Positions 45,774 to 55,884 are shown, numbered from the stretch's first letter. The stretch is DNA of 64,000 nt from Xanthomonas euroxanthea (GCF_900476395.1 NZ_UIHB01000001.1:1269385-1333384), one strand, 5' to 3'. A program made the numbers and translations. Notes: generated by a model from the sequence alone, not told the origin.

Positions 45774-46636
45774 TGAAGAATTCGCTAGTCATCGGCCTGA
45801 TCGTCGCCGTGTTGCTGACCCTGATGGGCTCGGTGTTCGTGGTGCGCGAGGACCAGACCGCCATGGTGCTCAACCTGGGCCGTGTGGTGCGTGCCGACCT
45901 CAAGCCCGGCCTGCACTTCAAGATCCCGGTGGTGGAATCGGTGCGCGTGTTCGATCGCCGCTTCCAGGTGCTGGACACCGCCCCGGCGCGCTACTTCACC
46001 GCCGAGCAGAAAGACGTCAGCGTGGACTTCTTCGCCATCGGCTACATCTCCGACGTGCGGGCGTTCTATCGCGCCACCGGTGGTGAGGAGTCGGTCGCCA
46101 ATTCGCGCCTGGCCCCGATCATCACCGACTCGCTGCGCAACCAGATCAACTCGCGCACCCTGCAGCAGCTGGTCTCCGGCGACCGCAGCGAATTGATCGC
46201 CAACCAGCTCAAGGGCATCAACGGCGCCATCAAGGGCTTAGGGATGCAGATCACCGACCTGCGCATCAAGCAGATCGACCTGCCGACCGACAGCCAGGTG
46301 ATCACCGACGTCTACGAGCGCATGCGCGCCCAGCGCAAGCAGGAAGCCAGCAAGCTGCGTGCCGAAGGCGAAGAGCAGGCCCTGACCATCCGCGCCCAGG
46401 CCGACCGCGAGTCCACCGTGATCGTGGCCGACGCCGAGCGCGATGCGCAGAAGCTGCGCGGCGAAGGCGATGCCGACGCCGCCCGCATCTACGGCCAGGC
46501 CGGTGCCAAGGATCCGTCGTTCTACGCGTTCTATCGCAGCCTGGAGGCATACCGCGGCTCCATGACCGATGGCAACGGCGTGGTGGTGCTGGACAAGAAC
46601 GACCCGTTCCTGCAATACCTCAAGAGCGATCGTTGA
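45773..46636 (+). CDS. hflC: FtsH protease modulator HflC
   Basis: 287 residues. N-terminal transmembrane helix (residues 4-24), SPFH domain (VREDQTAMVLNLGRVVRADLKPGLHFK), then a charged coiled-coil (MRAQRKQEASKLRAEGEEQALTIRAQADRE) and the conserved SLEAYRGSM end. It is translationally coupled to hflK. In E. coli hflC is followed by a DUF2065 gene (yjeT) and purA; here the same two genes follow, but 1.2 kb further on because of the RAYT/REP cluster. Confidence 0.95.
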   Translation: MKNSLVIGLIVAVLLTLMGSVFVVREDQTAMVLNLGRVVRADLKPGLHFKIPVVESVRVFDRRFQVLDTAPARYFTAEQKDVSVDFFAIGYISDVRAFYRATGGEESVANSRLAPIITDSLRNQINSRTLQQLVSGDRSELIANQLKGINGAIKGLGMQITDLRIKQIDLPTDSQVITDVYERMRAQRKQEASKLRAEGEEQALTIRAQADRESTVIVADAERDAQKLRGEGDADAARIYGQAGAKDPSFYAFYRSLEAYRGSMTDGNGVVVLDKNDPFLQYLKSDR

Positions 46637-46662
46637 TCGCTGGCTGATCGCCATGCCTTGAA

Positions 46663-46695
46663 ACGACAACGCCCGCCTAACGCGGGCGTTGTCGT
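46663..46695. terminator. Long hairpin after hflC
   Basis: A perfect 14-bp stem (ACGACAACGCCCGC / GCGGGCGTTGTCGT) with a five-base loop, 27 bp behind the hflC stop. It has no T-run, so the mode of termination is uncertain. Confidence 0.6.
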
Positions 46696-46736
46696 ATGTG
46701 CCTCTCACTGCCGGGCAGACAGACGCGCGCCCAACC

Positions 46737-46801
46737 GTAGGAGCGCACCCGGGCGCGACTGCTTTACCGGGAATGCCCGTCGCGCCCAGGTGCGCTCCTA
46801 C
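46737..46801 (+). repeat. REP palindrome R2
   Basis: 23-bp arms 46737-46759 and 46779-46801 (one mismatch) around the loop TGCTTTACCGGGAATGCCC. First of the cluster upstream of the RAYT gene. Confidence 0.92.
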
Positions 46802-46926
46802 GCGTGGCGCGCGTGGGCCGATGGATCGGGCAGATGGCGTTTCGTGGACTGCGATGGTGGTGGGTATGTCCGGAGTCCGCAGCTGCCTGGCGCGCCTTCC
46901 CCGTCGGGTTGGCCAGACTCGACCCG

Positions 46927-46949
46927 GTAGGAGCGCACCCGGGCGCGAC
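46927..46949. repeat. REP half-element R3
   Basis: An exact 23-bp left arm (GTAGGAGCGCACCCGGGCGC...) without the matching right arm. It is 119 bp upstream of the RAYT start, and may be a truncated copy or a regulatory target for the transposase. Confidence 0.85.
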
Positions 46950-47067
46950 GGGCCTTGCCGGCGGACCCCGCTGATTGCCTCTGACAGTCAGCCGCCACAT
47001 GGATCCCTAGCGCAGAACGCGGCAACTGCCGATATCTCGCGCGGTCCAAGGCCGTCAGCATCGTGCC

Positions 47068-47532
47068 ATGGCCAACATCGACACTCCCGGGCATCGCGCG
47101 CTGCGCCATGGCAGGCAGTCTTCGCCCAACAGCGCTTACCTGCTGACCACCACGACATGGCAGCGTCGCCCTGTGTTCGCAGATGTTCTGCTGGCCGCAG
47201 CGGCCTGCCGCGCGTTCACCGCGGCAACGCCCTCCGACGCCAGGCTGCTGGCCTGGGTATTGATGCCGGATCATGTGCATTGGTTATTGCAGCTTGGAAG
47301 CACCACCGGGTTGGCCAACGCCGTCTCATGCATGAAAGCGTGTGCAGCGCGCGCGGTGAACGATCAGCGCCAGCATCACGCACCGGTCTGGAGCCGCAGC
47401 TACCACGACCACGCGTTGCGCAAGGACGAGGACCTGCACGCAGCCGCGCGCTACCTCATCGCCAATCCCCTCCGTGCCGGGCTGGTCAGCCGCGTGGGCG
47501 ATTACCCGTTCTGGGACGCAATCTGGCTTTGA
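47068..47532 (+). CDS. REP-associated tyrosine transposase (RAYT, Y1_Tnp/IS200-like)
   Basis: 154 residues. Histidine-hydrophobic-histidine is H69-V-H71 in MPDHVHWLLQLG, and the predicted nucleophile is Y129 in AARYLIANPLRAGLV. Both motifs and the NPLRAGLV signature are diagnostic of RAYT (TnpA_REP) proteins, single-strand HUH nucleases that recognise REP hairpins. The gene is intact, has no insertion-sequence ends of its own, and is surrounded by REP palindromes (R2 and R3 upstream, R4-R6 downstream). It probably spread these copies. It sits between hflC and the DUF2065 gene, which are neighbours in E. coli. Confidence 0.9.
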   Translation: MANIDTPGHRALRHGRQSSPNSAYLLTTTTWQRRPVFADVLLAAAACRAFTAATPSDARLLAWVLMPDHVHWLLQLGSTTGLANAVSCMKACAARAVNDQRQHHAPVWSRSYHDHALRKDEDLHAAARYLIANPLRAGLVSRVGDYPFWDAIWL

Positions 47533-47568
47533 GAGGTGATTAATGCGCATCCAAACCCCGGCATCCTC

Positions 47569-47633
47569 GTAGGAGCGCACCCGGGCGCGACTGCTTTACC
47601 GGCAATGCCCGTCGCGCCCAGGTGCGCTCCTAC
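47569..47633 (+). repeat. REP palindrome R4
   Basis: Arms 47569-47591 and 47611-47633 (one mismatch) around loop TGCTTTACCGGCAATGCCC; 36 bp behind the RAYT stop, same orientation as R2. Confidence 0.93.
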
Positions 47634-47731
47634 GAGGTGTGGTGTGTCCGGGTGTCGTTCCGGTGTCTTCGTGGATCGAATGATCGTGCGTCGGCGATCT
47701 GCAGATCTCGCGAGGCACGCCACCTCGCCGC

Positions 47732-47796
47732 GTAGGAGCGCACCCGGGCGCGACTGCTTTACCGGCAATGCCCGTCGCGCCCGGGTGCGCTCCTAC
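47732..47796 (+). repeat. REP palindrome R5
   Basis: Perfect 23-bp arms 47732-47754 and 47774-47796 with the same 19-base loop as R4, 98 bp after it. R4 and R5 therefore form a tandem pair. Confidence 0.93.
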
Positions 47797-47860
47797 GGTG
47801 TGGCGTGGCAGGCTGCCGAACCGGGCACACTGCAGCTCCCACGTTGTCCCGGTGTTGCTG

Positions 47861-48046
47861 ATGCACGAGTTCCTGTCCGCGTTATGCCTGATCGCCGTCA
47901 TCGAAGGCCTGCTGCTGTTCGCCGCGCCCGCCGCCTGGAAGCGGATGGTCGAGCAGCTGTTCAGCCTGCCCACGGCCCAACTGCGTGCCATCGGCGGTGT
48001 GACCCTGGTGCTGGGCGCGATCGCGCTGTGGATCGTGCGTCACTGA
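47861..48046 (+). CDS. DUF2065 small membrane protein (YjeT-like)
   Basis: 61 residues. Two hydrophobic helices (about 4-22 and 41-57) flank a short basic/polar loop; AAPAAWKRMVEQLFSLPTAQLRAIGG is the DUF2065 centre. The family lies between hflC and purA in E. coli, as here. Function unknown; the context suggests an inner-membrane partner of HflKC. The frame is open further upstream into REP R5, which is not coding. Confidence 0.85.
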   Translation: MHEFLSALCLIAVIEGLLLFAAPAAWKRMVEQLFSLPTAQLRAIGGVTLVLGAIALWIVRH

Positions 48047-48078
48047 GTGGGTGGTCCATTCCGACCGCAACGGGCAGC

Positions 48079-48143
48079 GTAGGAGCGCACCTGGGCGCGA
48101 CAGGCGTTACCGGTGAAGCAGTCGCGCCCGGGTGCGCTCCTAC
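48079..48143 (-). repeat. REP palindrome R6
   Basis: Arms 48079-48101 and 48121-48143 (one mismatch). Its loop read on the minus strand (TGCTTCACCGGTAACGCCT) matches the others, so this copy is inverted relative to R2, R4 and R5. It occupies the start of the 417-bp gap before purA; GATAAT at 48277-48282 is a possible -10 box for purA. Confidence 0.92.
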
Positions 48144-48256
48144 GACCCGCGATGGGGGCTTGGGATTGCCAGGGACCGGCAGCGCCCGGAGCACCGCGCA
48201 ACCGATGGCCAGCCGCAATCCGACCAGCTCCCCGATCCGCCGTTCGCCGGGGGTAG

Positions 48257-49756
<1,500 letters not shown>

Positions 49757-49782
49757 TCGGCTGACGCCTATCGCGGCAGCGT

Positions 49783-49816
49783 CCAACGGCCCGGCTTGTC
49801 CGGGCCGTTGGCGTTT
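49783..49816 (+). terminator. Terminator after purA
   Basis: CCAACGGCCCG and CGGGCCGTTGG form an 11-bp stem with a seven-base loop, 26 bp behind purA; only a short T-rich tail (CGTTT) follows. Confidence 0.7.
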
Positions 49817-49930
49817 GAGGATTACTGAGATTTGGCATGACTTTTGGCGGTGCCTGCGTGCCCGGTTCCGGCGGATCATCCGCGGTCTGGCGCCGTTGCG
49901 TGCCCACTTCGTCCCCATCGAGAATCTCCC

Positions 49931-52594
49931 ATGCGTCTTCCCCTGGTGACCGCCATCGCACTGGCCCTGGTCGGTACAAGCCCGGCTGTCTCCGCCTTCG
50001 CAGCTGCGCCGGTGCCGCCGAGCGCCGAGGCTTCGTCCATCACCACCCAGTTGCCGCGCACAGCCAAGCCCACGCACTACGCAGTGGAGATCACTCCGCA
50101 TGCTGACAAGATGCGCTTCGACGGCAAGGTCGCCATCGATATCAGTGTGCTGCAGCCCACCGACCAGATCGTGTTGCAAGCGGCCAGCTTGAGCTTCGCG
50201 CGCGGCACGCTCACGCAAAAAGGCGGCAAGCCGCAATCGGCCAAGATCAGCACCGATGCCGAGGCGCAGACCGCCACGTTCGCGTTCGGCAAGTCGCTGG
50301 CAGCGGGCGAGTACGTGCTGTCCATCGATTACAGCGGCGTGATCAACACGCAGGCCAATGGCTTGTTCGCGCTGGATTACACCACCGCGCAAGGTGCGCG
50401 CCGCGCGTTGTTCACCCAGTTCGAAAACTCCGATGCGCGCCGCTTCATTCCTTCCTGGGACGAGCCCAACTTCAAGGCCACTTTCGACCTGGCGATCAAT
50501 GCGCCGGCCGGGCAGATGGCGGTGAGCAACATGCCGGTGGTCTCGTCGCGGCCGGGCGCAAACGGGCGCACCCGCATCGCGTTCCAGACCTCGCCCAAGA
50601 TGTCCACGTACCTGCTGTTCGTCAGCGTGGGCGATTTCGAGCGCGCCACCGTCACCGCCGACAATGGCACCGAGATCGGTGTCATCGCGCAGAAGGGCAA
50701 GGTGGGTCAAGCGCAATTCGCGCTGGAATCCGGCCGCGATGTGTTGCACGAGTACAACGCCTACTTCGGCATCCCATACCCGCTGCCCAAGCTGGACAAC
50801 ATCGCCGCGCCCGGGCGCAGCCAGTTCTTCAGCGCCATGGAAAACTGGGGCGCGATCTTCACGTTCGAATACTCGTTGTTGCTGGATCCGGCGGTGGCCA
50901 ACATCGATACCAAGCAAGGCGTGTTCACCGTCGCCGCGCACGAGATCGCGCACCAGTGGTTTGGCAATCTGGTGACCATGGCGTGGTGGGATGACCTGTG
51001 GCTCAACGAAGGCTTCGCCAACTGGATGGAAGCGCGCACCACGGCAAAACTGCATCCGGAATGGGACATCGACAAGACCGGTCCGGCCAAGAAGAGCCGC
51101 CTGGCCATGTGGCGCGATGCGTATGTGACCACCCACCCGGTGGTGCAGCACGTGGCCACCGTGGAGCAGGCCAGCCAGGCCTTCGACGCCATCACCTACG
51201 CCAAGGGGGAGGCAGTGATTGCCATGCTGGAAGACTATGTCGGCTCGGATCACTGGCGTGACGGCGTGCGCAGTTACATCAAGCAGCATCAGTACGGCAA
51301 TGCGGTGACCGACCAGTTGTGGCAGCAGATCGACGCCGTGGCCCCGGGCAAGCAATTCACCCAGGTGGCACACGATTTCACCCTGCAGCCGGGCGTGCCG
51401 TTGATCAAGGCCAGCACCCGCTGCGTGGGTGGCCAGACCACGGTGACGCTGGAGCAGGGCGAGTTGACGCTGGACCGCCCCGACAAGCAGCCGTTGCGCT
51501 GGCATGTGCCGGTGGTCGTGCGCAGCGGCGACGCCAAGCCGGTACGTGTGCTGGTAGACGGCACCGCCCAGGTGCAGGTGCCGAGCTGCGACGCACCGGT
51601 GGTGGTCAACGCCGGGCAAAAAGGCTACTTCCGCACCTTGTATGCGCCCGCACAGTTCAAGGCGCTGATCAGCAGGTTTGGCGCGCTGCCGGTGGTGGAT
51701 CAATTGGGCGTGTTGAACGACACCGACGCACTGGCCGACGCGGGCATGCAGACAGAGGCCGATGTCTTGGATCTCACCGCACAGGTGGCAGTCGGCGCAT
51801 CGCCCGACGTCTGGGACATGGTGGCCGGCATCTACGATGGTGTGGATGGCAGCTTCGAGCATGACCCGGCAGGGCGCGCCGCGTGGCGTGCCTATGCAGT
51901 GCCGCGCCTGTCGGCCGAATTCGCAACGCTGGGTTGGGACAACCGCGATGGCGACTCGGCGCAGATCCAGCAGTTGCGTACCCGCCTGATCGCCAGCCTC
52001 AGCGACATGGGCGATGCCGCCGTGATCGCCGAGGCGCGCAGGCGCTTTGCCGCTTTCCAGGCCACTCCCGCATCGCTGTCGCCGGAGCTGCGTGACAGCG
52101 TGCTGGGCGCGGTTGCGCGCAATGCCGACACCGCCACCTGGGACGCCCTGCATGCCTTGGCCAAGCAGGAAACCTCGGCGATGGTGCGCGACGCCTATTA
52201 CGATTTCCTCTCCATGCCCATCGACGAGGCGCTGGCCAAGCGCGCGCTGGCACTGGCGTTGACACCAGAGCCGGGCGCCACCACCGGCGCAAGCATGATC
52301 GACCGGGTCGCCTCCCAGCATCCGGAGCTTGCCTTCGATTTCGCCGTGGCGCATCGCACGCAGGTGGACACACTGGTGGACTCCACCTCGCGCGCCCGCT
52401 ACTACCCCGGCCTGGGCATCGACTCGGCCGAGCTTGCCACCGCCGACCGGATCAAGGCCTATGCCGAGCAGTACATCGCGCCGACCTCGCGGCAGGCCGC
52501 AGACAACGCCATCAACACGATCCAGACGCGGGTGAAGCTGCGGGCGGCCTCGCTGCCGCAGATCAAGGCGTGGTTGAAGGCACGCAAGCGCTGA
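49931..52594 (+). CDS. pepN: M1-family aminopeptidase (PepN-like), exported
   Basis: 887 residues. A signal peptide (MRLPLVTAIALALVGTSPAVSAFA) predicts a periplasmic or secreted enzyme, unlike cytoplasmic E. coli PepN. Zinc site: H337-E338-I-A-H341 and E360 (NEGFANW), with the expected 18-residue spacing. The substrate N-terminus motif is SAMENWG, the GAMEN variant. It removes N-terminal residues from peptides. The start is fixed by the signal peptide; the frame extends 29 codons upstream. Confidence 0.92.
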   Translation: MRLPLVTAIALALVGTSPAVSAFAAAPVPPSAEASSITTQLPRTAKPTHYAVEITPHADKMRFDGKVAIDISVLQPTDQIVLQAASLSFARGTLTQKGGKPQSAKISTDAEAQTATFAFGKSLAAGEYVLSIDYSGVINTQANGLFALDYTTAQGARRALFTQFENSDARRFIPSWDEPNFKATFDLAINAPAGQMAVSNMPVVSSRPGANGRTRIAFQTSPKMSTYLLFVSVGDFERATVTADNGTEIGVIAQKGKVGQAQFALESGRDVLHEYNAYFGIPYPLPKLDNIAAPGRSQFFSAMENWGAIFTFEYSLLLDPAVANIDTKQGVFTVAAHEIAHQWFGNLVTMAWWDDLWLNEGFANWMEARTTAKLHPEWDIDKTGPAKKSRLAMWRDAYVTTHPVVQHVATVEQASQAFDAITYAKGEAVIAMLEDYVGSDHWRDGVRSYIKQHQYGNAVTDQLWQQIDAVAPGKQFTQVAHDFTLQPGVPLIKASTRCVGGQTTVTLEQGELTLDRPDKQPLRWHVPVVVRSGDAKPVRVLVDGTAQVQVPSCDAPVVVNAGQKGYFRTLYAPAQFKALISRFGALPVVDQLGVLNDTDALADAGMQTEADVLDLTAQVAVGASPDVWDMVAGIYDGVDGSFEHDPAGRAAWRAYAVPRLSAEFATLGWDNRDGDSAQIQQLRTRLIASLSDMGDAAVIAEARRRFAAFQATPASLSPELRDSVLGAVARNADTATWDALHALAKQETSAMVRDAYYDFLSMPIDEALAKRALALALTPEPGATTGASMIDRVASQHPELAFDFAVAHRTQVDTLVDSTSRARYYPGLGIDSAELATADRIKAYAEQYIAPTSRQAADNAINTIQTRVKLRAASLPQIKAWLKARKR

Positions 52595-52622
52595 GCGTTG
52601 CGGCCATCGCAGCACAGGAAAC

Positions 52623-52645
52623 AGCCCGGCCTTGCCGGGCTTTTC
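52623..52645 (+). terminator. Terminator between aminopeptidase and the convergent effector gene
   Basis: AGCCCGGC, three-base loop, GCCGGGCT, then a T-rich tail; lies between the two converging stop codons. Confidence 0.8.
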
Positions 52646-52663
52646 TTTGCCGCGCTGCCGGCT

Positions 52664-53986
52664 TTATCCCATGCGCATCGACGCACTCTCGCGCTGCCGG
52701 TCCGCCTCCTGCTGCTGGCTCTGCGCCAACGCCTGCTGGCGGTCGGTACTGGCCACCTCCAGCTGCTGCAGCGACTGCGCCACCGGCGTCTGCACAGCCA
52801 CATCGGTCGGCATGTGGGCGCGCAGGTGCGCGGGGTTGTTCAACTCGCCCTGCACCACAAACACATTGCGGCCAGCCGGGCTGTCGGCGGTCTGCTGGCT
52901 CAGCACCACGTGGTCGGCCCGTTCCAGGTTGTTCTGGCGGGCGAGGGTCATCACGCTGGCGATGAGACGCTCGCTGTTCTCGTCCGGCGTGCGCCCGGCT
53001 TGCGCATCGATCGCGCTTACGCCCGCACGTACCTGCTGCAGCAGTGCGTAGTCGCGGTGATCAGGGCCGATATCGGTCAGTTTGGTGGGCGCCTGCGTCG
53101 GATCCGGCAGGCCGTCGGCCGACGCCGTGAACGGGCTGCGGGTGATGGAGCGGTACGGGTCGTCTTCGTGGAACTGCGTGGCTTTCTGCTGCCGCTCCAG
53201 GCGCACGGCGCGGGCATCATCGAGTTCGGCGATACGGCCGGCATTGGTTTCTTCGCGCATGGACAGATGCCCGCCGCCAGCGCTGACGTTCACCCACTTC
53301 TGTTCTTTCTCGAAGTACATCGCGTAGAAGCTGTTGCTGCCGATGACGTTTGGATCGACGGCGGAGCGGCCCTCCAGCATCTGGATCGCCTCGGTGGTGC
53401 CCAGCTTGGCCAGGTACTGGCTGCCGGCCGCCAGTCCCATCTGGGCAAAGGTCTCGTAGCCCGTGTTCCTGATGCGAGCGGCGCCGACGTACTCGTTGTC
53501 GAGCATGTTGACCCAGATCTGTTCCAGCTTCTGGGGGCCGCTTTTTTGCTCGGCTGCTTCTAAAAGGACGCGAGGTGTCCAGCAGTTGGGGTCGAGCTGG
53601 TGAAATTCGAATGCTCGATCATGTGCAGTCATCACATCCTTGCCAGGAAGGTTCAAGGCCAGGTCCGGGCGGCGCTGTTCCATCCAATGCATCCGCTGCG
53701 CCAAATCCTGTTTGACCAGCGTCTGCCCGAATACCTCCCATTGGCGCTCACTCAGTTCGGCATTGGCAAAGCGCGATCCGTTGTCGTGTTGCTGCCTGGC
53801 GTAATCCTGCGCATAACTGTTTGCCACTTGGCCGGGCAAGCTGTCATTGCGAACGACACCCAGTGCCAACGTTCCGTAGCCATCGGCACCTGGCAACTGG
53901 GAAAGATAGTTCCAGTAGAGTTCGCGGTTGCCATCTCTGGCATAGCTGGTCAGGACAGCCAAATCCTTCTTAGTCAATCCACTCAT
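52664..53986 (-). CDS. Probable Xanthomonas type IV secretion effector (X-Tfe) with XVIPCD domain
   Basis: 440 residues. The C-terminal 140 residues have the features of the Xanthomonas VirD4-interacting (XVIPCD) secretion signal: a start like PDHRDYALLQQVRAGV, a middle NLERADHVVLSQQ, FVVQGELNNPAHLRAHM and a Gln-rich tail (QQALAQSQQQEADRQ). Known proteins with this domain are antibacterial effectors sent into rival Gram-negative cells by the chromosomal T4SS, encoded elsewhere. The N-terminal 290 residues should carry the toxic activity; I do not recognise an enzyme family there. The gene follows the lipoprotein gene by 23 bp, the usual immunity-effector arrangement. Confidence 0.85.
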   Translation of the reverse strand: MSGLTKKDLAVLTSYARDGNRELYWNYLSQLPGADGYGTLALGVVRNDSLPGQVANSYAQDYARQQHDNGSRFANAELSERQWEVFGQTLVKQDLAQRMHWMEQRRPDLALNLPGKDVMTAHDRAFEFHQLDPNCWTPRVLLEAAEQKSGPQKLEQIWVNMLDNEYVGAARIRNTGYETFAQMGLAAGSQYLAKLGTTEAIQMLEGRSAVDPNVIGSNSFYAMYFEKEQKWVNVSAGGGHLSMREETNAGRIAELDDARAVRLERQQKATQFHEDDPYRSITRSPFTASADGLPDPTQAPTKLTDIGPDHRDYALLQQVRAGVSAIDAQAGRTPDENSERLIASVMTLARQNNLERADHVVLSQQTADSPAGRNVFVVQGELNNPAHLRAHMPTDVAVQTPVAQSLQQLEVASTDRQQALAQSQQQEADRQRESASMRMG

Positions 53987-54009
53987 GATTCACTCCTGTA
54001 ATGGGCGGA

Positions 54010-54873
54010 TTACTGCACTTTGGTTCGCGCCAGTACATCCCGTACTGCGTCTTCCATGCGCTTCCAATCCTTCAGGAACGCCCTTTTGTAGGTCAACCTG
54101 ATTGACAGCTTATTCTCGATATCCGAGAAATAATGAAAGCAACCGGCGGAAACTGCGCCATCCTCGTTGATGACCTGATCACCCTCCAGGCGCACGCCAT
54201 CTCCTCGAAACTTCTTGCTGTCGCATTTGATAAATGTCGTCAGGTTGCCCTTTGGTCCGCGCGCAACATACCAGTCGTCTTCGTAGCCGGGGTTACGTGT
54301 TGGTGGTTTGCCATAGCGTGCTTCGTATTCTTTCGAAAACCCTGCCATCTTTGCTTCGTCAATGGTGTATAGCATTAGCCCCATGGTCTCGGTTTGGGCA
54401 ATGCGTAAGTCCAGGCGATCTCTTGGATCTCGGCGTTCCACCGAACCGTCTTCAGTGATGGCCTCGTTGGACGACAGCCTCTCCAGCGATGTTTCGATGG
54501 GTGCGCGGTCGATGTAGTCGATCGACACGGAAATTTCTTTCCGGAAATCATTCGTACGCGGGTTGGCCCGTGCCCCGGGCGGGGTGGGGGTCATGTCTGG
54601 CCACTCGATGACAAGCGTCACGCCTTCGCCCGGCCACGGCGCGATCTGGCTGTCCAGGTAGTTGGCGGGGATGCGGAAGGTGTTCGGTCCCAGCTTTACG
54701 TCAACCGGAGCGTCCGAATAGGTGTGCCCGTTGATGGTGCGGCCTGTGGTGACGTTGTCTGGCATGGGGGAAGTCCTTTTCTGTTCGGGTGATGGCGTCC
54801 GTGCACAAGCACTGCCGGTCACAGCAACGGCGAGTGCAAGGGCCAGGCACCGGCCGGATGACATCATGTGCAT
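54010..54873 (-). CDS. Probable immunity lipoprotein (X-Tfi) of the T4SS effector
   Basis: 287 residues. The N-terminus is a lipoprotein signal with lipobox TGSAC (C23); a start at the next Met (two codons later) is equally likely. Mature residues include PWPGEGVTLVIEWPDMTPTPPG, DDWYVARGPKGNLTTFIKCD and a C-terminal CFHYFSDIENKLSIRLTYKRAFLKDWKRMEDAV, a pattern resembling Tli4-like immunity proteins. Periplasmic anchoring fits protection against an effector that acts in the envelope. It is the first gene of the two-gene minus-strand operon. Confidence 0.75.
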   Translation of the reverse strand: MHMMSSGRCLALALAVAVTGSACARTPSPEQKRTSPMPDNVTTGRTINGHTYSDAPVDVKLGPNTFRIPANYLDSQIAPWPGEGVTLVIEWPDMTPTPPGARANPRTNDFRKEISVSIDYIDRAPIETSLERLSSNEAITEDGSVERRDPRDRLDLRIAQTETMGLMLYTIDEAKMAGFSKEYEARYGKPPTRNPGYEDDWYVARGPKGNLTTFIKCDSKKFRGDGVRLEGDQVINEDGAVSAGCFHYFSDIENKLSIRLTYKRAFLKDWKRMEDAVRDVLARTKVQ

Positions 54874-55131
54874 TGGTCAATCCATTGCAGGGTTCGCCGC
54901 AACTATAGGCAACCTGGGATCAGCGCGACAGCAAAGACCAAGCCTGCGATGACCCGTGCCATGCGCCGCATGGCATGGGAATTCGATGACGCGCTGCCGG
55001 CAGGAGATGCCGGTGAATCAAGATGCTGGCGGTGCAACGGCAGTTCGCCACGTGTGCTGAAGAAGGACCTTTGCCGCCATCGATCGCACTATGTGTCGAG
55101 TTGCAGCGTGGTCAACGCCGACGTCGCCACG

Positions 55132-55845
55132 TCACGCCCCAAACGCACCATCGATCGTATGCATCGCACCGGTGACAAAGCCCGCTTCCGGGCCGGCCAG
55201 CCAGGCCACCATGCCGGCCACTTCCTCGGCGCGGCCGTGGCGCTTGATCGCCATGAAGCTGTGCATCAGGTCTTTCATCGGCCCGTTTTCCGGGTTGGCG
55301 TCGGTATCGATCGGGCCCGGTTGCACCACGTTGATGGTGATGCCGCGCGGCCCGAAGTCGCGGGCCAGCCCGCGCGCCAGCCCTTGCAGCGCGGATTTGC
55401 TCAGCGCGTAGGACGCCATGCCGGGCAGGGGCATGCGGTCGCCGTTGACCGAGCCGATCACGATGATCCGCCCGCCGGGCGGCATCTGCCGCGCGGCCTC
55501 CACGGCGGCGTGGTAGGGCGCGTGCACGTTGATGCGGAACAGCCGGTCCACCGCGTCCGGATCCTGGTCCAGCGCATCGCCGAACAAGGCGATGCCGGAG
55601 TTGACCACCAACACATCCAGCGGCCCGCTGCGGCGCACCGTGGCGATGACCGCATCGCGGTCGGCGCTGTCGGCCAGCACCGCGGTGCTGCCGGTGTCGC
55701 TGGCCAGGCGCTGCGCCGCCTCGGCAGAGCCGGCGTAGGTAAACGTCACCCGTGCGCCCTCGGCCACGAAGCGCCGCACGATGGCGGCGCCAATTCCCCG
55801 GCTGCCACCGAGCACCAACACCGACTTGTCCTTGAACGCTGACAT
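55132..55845 (-). CDS. bdcA: SDR-family BdcA (biofilm dispersal / c-di-GMP-binding homologue)
   Basis: 237 residues from MSAFKDKSVLVLGGSRGIGAA; five earlier codons are open. Sequence matches E. coli BdcA nearly motif for motif: TYAGSAEAAQRLA, NVHAPYHAAVEAARQMPPGG, GSVNGDRMPLPGMASYALSKSALQG and the C-terminal GAMHTIDGAFGA. The SDR Tyr-Lys pair is in SYALSK. E. coli BdcA is reported to bind c-di-GMP and promote biofilm dispersal. It is divergent from a BdcR-like repressor gene, the same pairing as in E. coli. Confidence 0.9.
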   Translation of the reverse strand: MSAFKDKSVLVLGGSRGIGAAIVRRFVAEGARVTFTYAGSAEAAQRLASDTGSTAVLADSADRDAVIATVRRSGPLDVLVVNSGIALFGDALDQDPDAVDRLFRINVHAPYHAAVEAARQMPPGGRIIVIGSVNGDRMPLPGMASYALSKSALQGLARGLARDFGPRGITINVVQPGPIDTDANPENGPMKDLMHSFMAIKRHGRAEEVAGMVAWLAGPEAGFVTGAMHTIDGAFGA

Positions 55846-55861
55846 GCACTTACCTCGCAAT

Positions 55862-55884
55862 TAATGTAGCGAGTAATACATAAT
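55862..55884. promoter_or_regulatory. Candidate BdcR operator
   Basis: ATGTA (55864-55868) and TACAT (55877-55881) form an inverted repeat in an AT-rich stretch, centred in the 71-bp bdcA-bdcR divergent gap, where a TetR dimer would control both genes. Confidence 0.5.

Noticed and set aside
46689-47543. A 284-codon plus-strand frame running through REP R2, R3 and the RAYT gene.
   Set aside because: It covers palindromes and reads the RAYT gene in the wrong frame; the 154-codon frame has the catalytic motifs.
47641-47860. A longer start for the DUF2065 protein, reading from REP R5.
   Set aside because: The extension is translated REP sequence; DUF2065 proteins are about 60 residues.
40273-48143. 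CRISPR array, considered because of repeated palindromes with similar length.
   Set aside because: Spacings are irregular, the units are long hairpins with conserved loops rather than unique spacers, and no cas gene is present.
54868-55842. A 324-codon plus-strand frame over the bdcA region.
   Set aside because: It is antisense to bdcA, whose sequence is strongly recognisable, and the 258 bp before it (54874-55131) show no coding signal.
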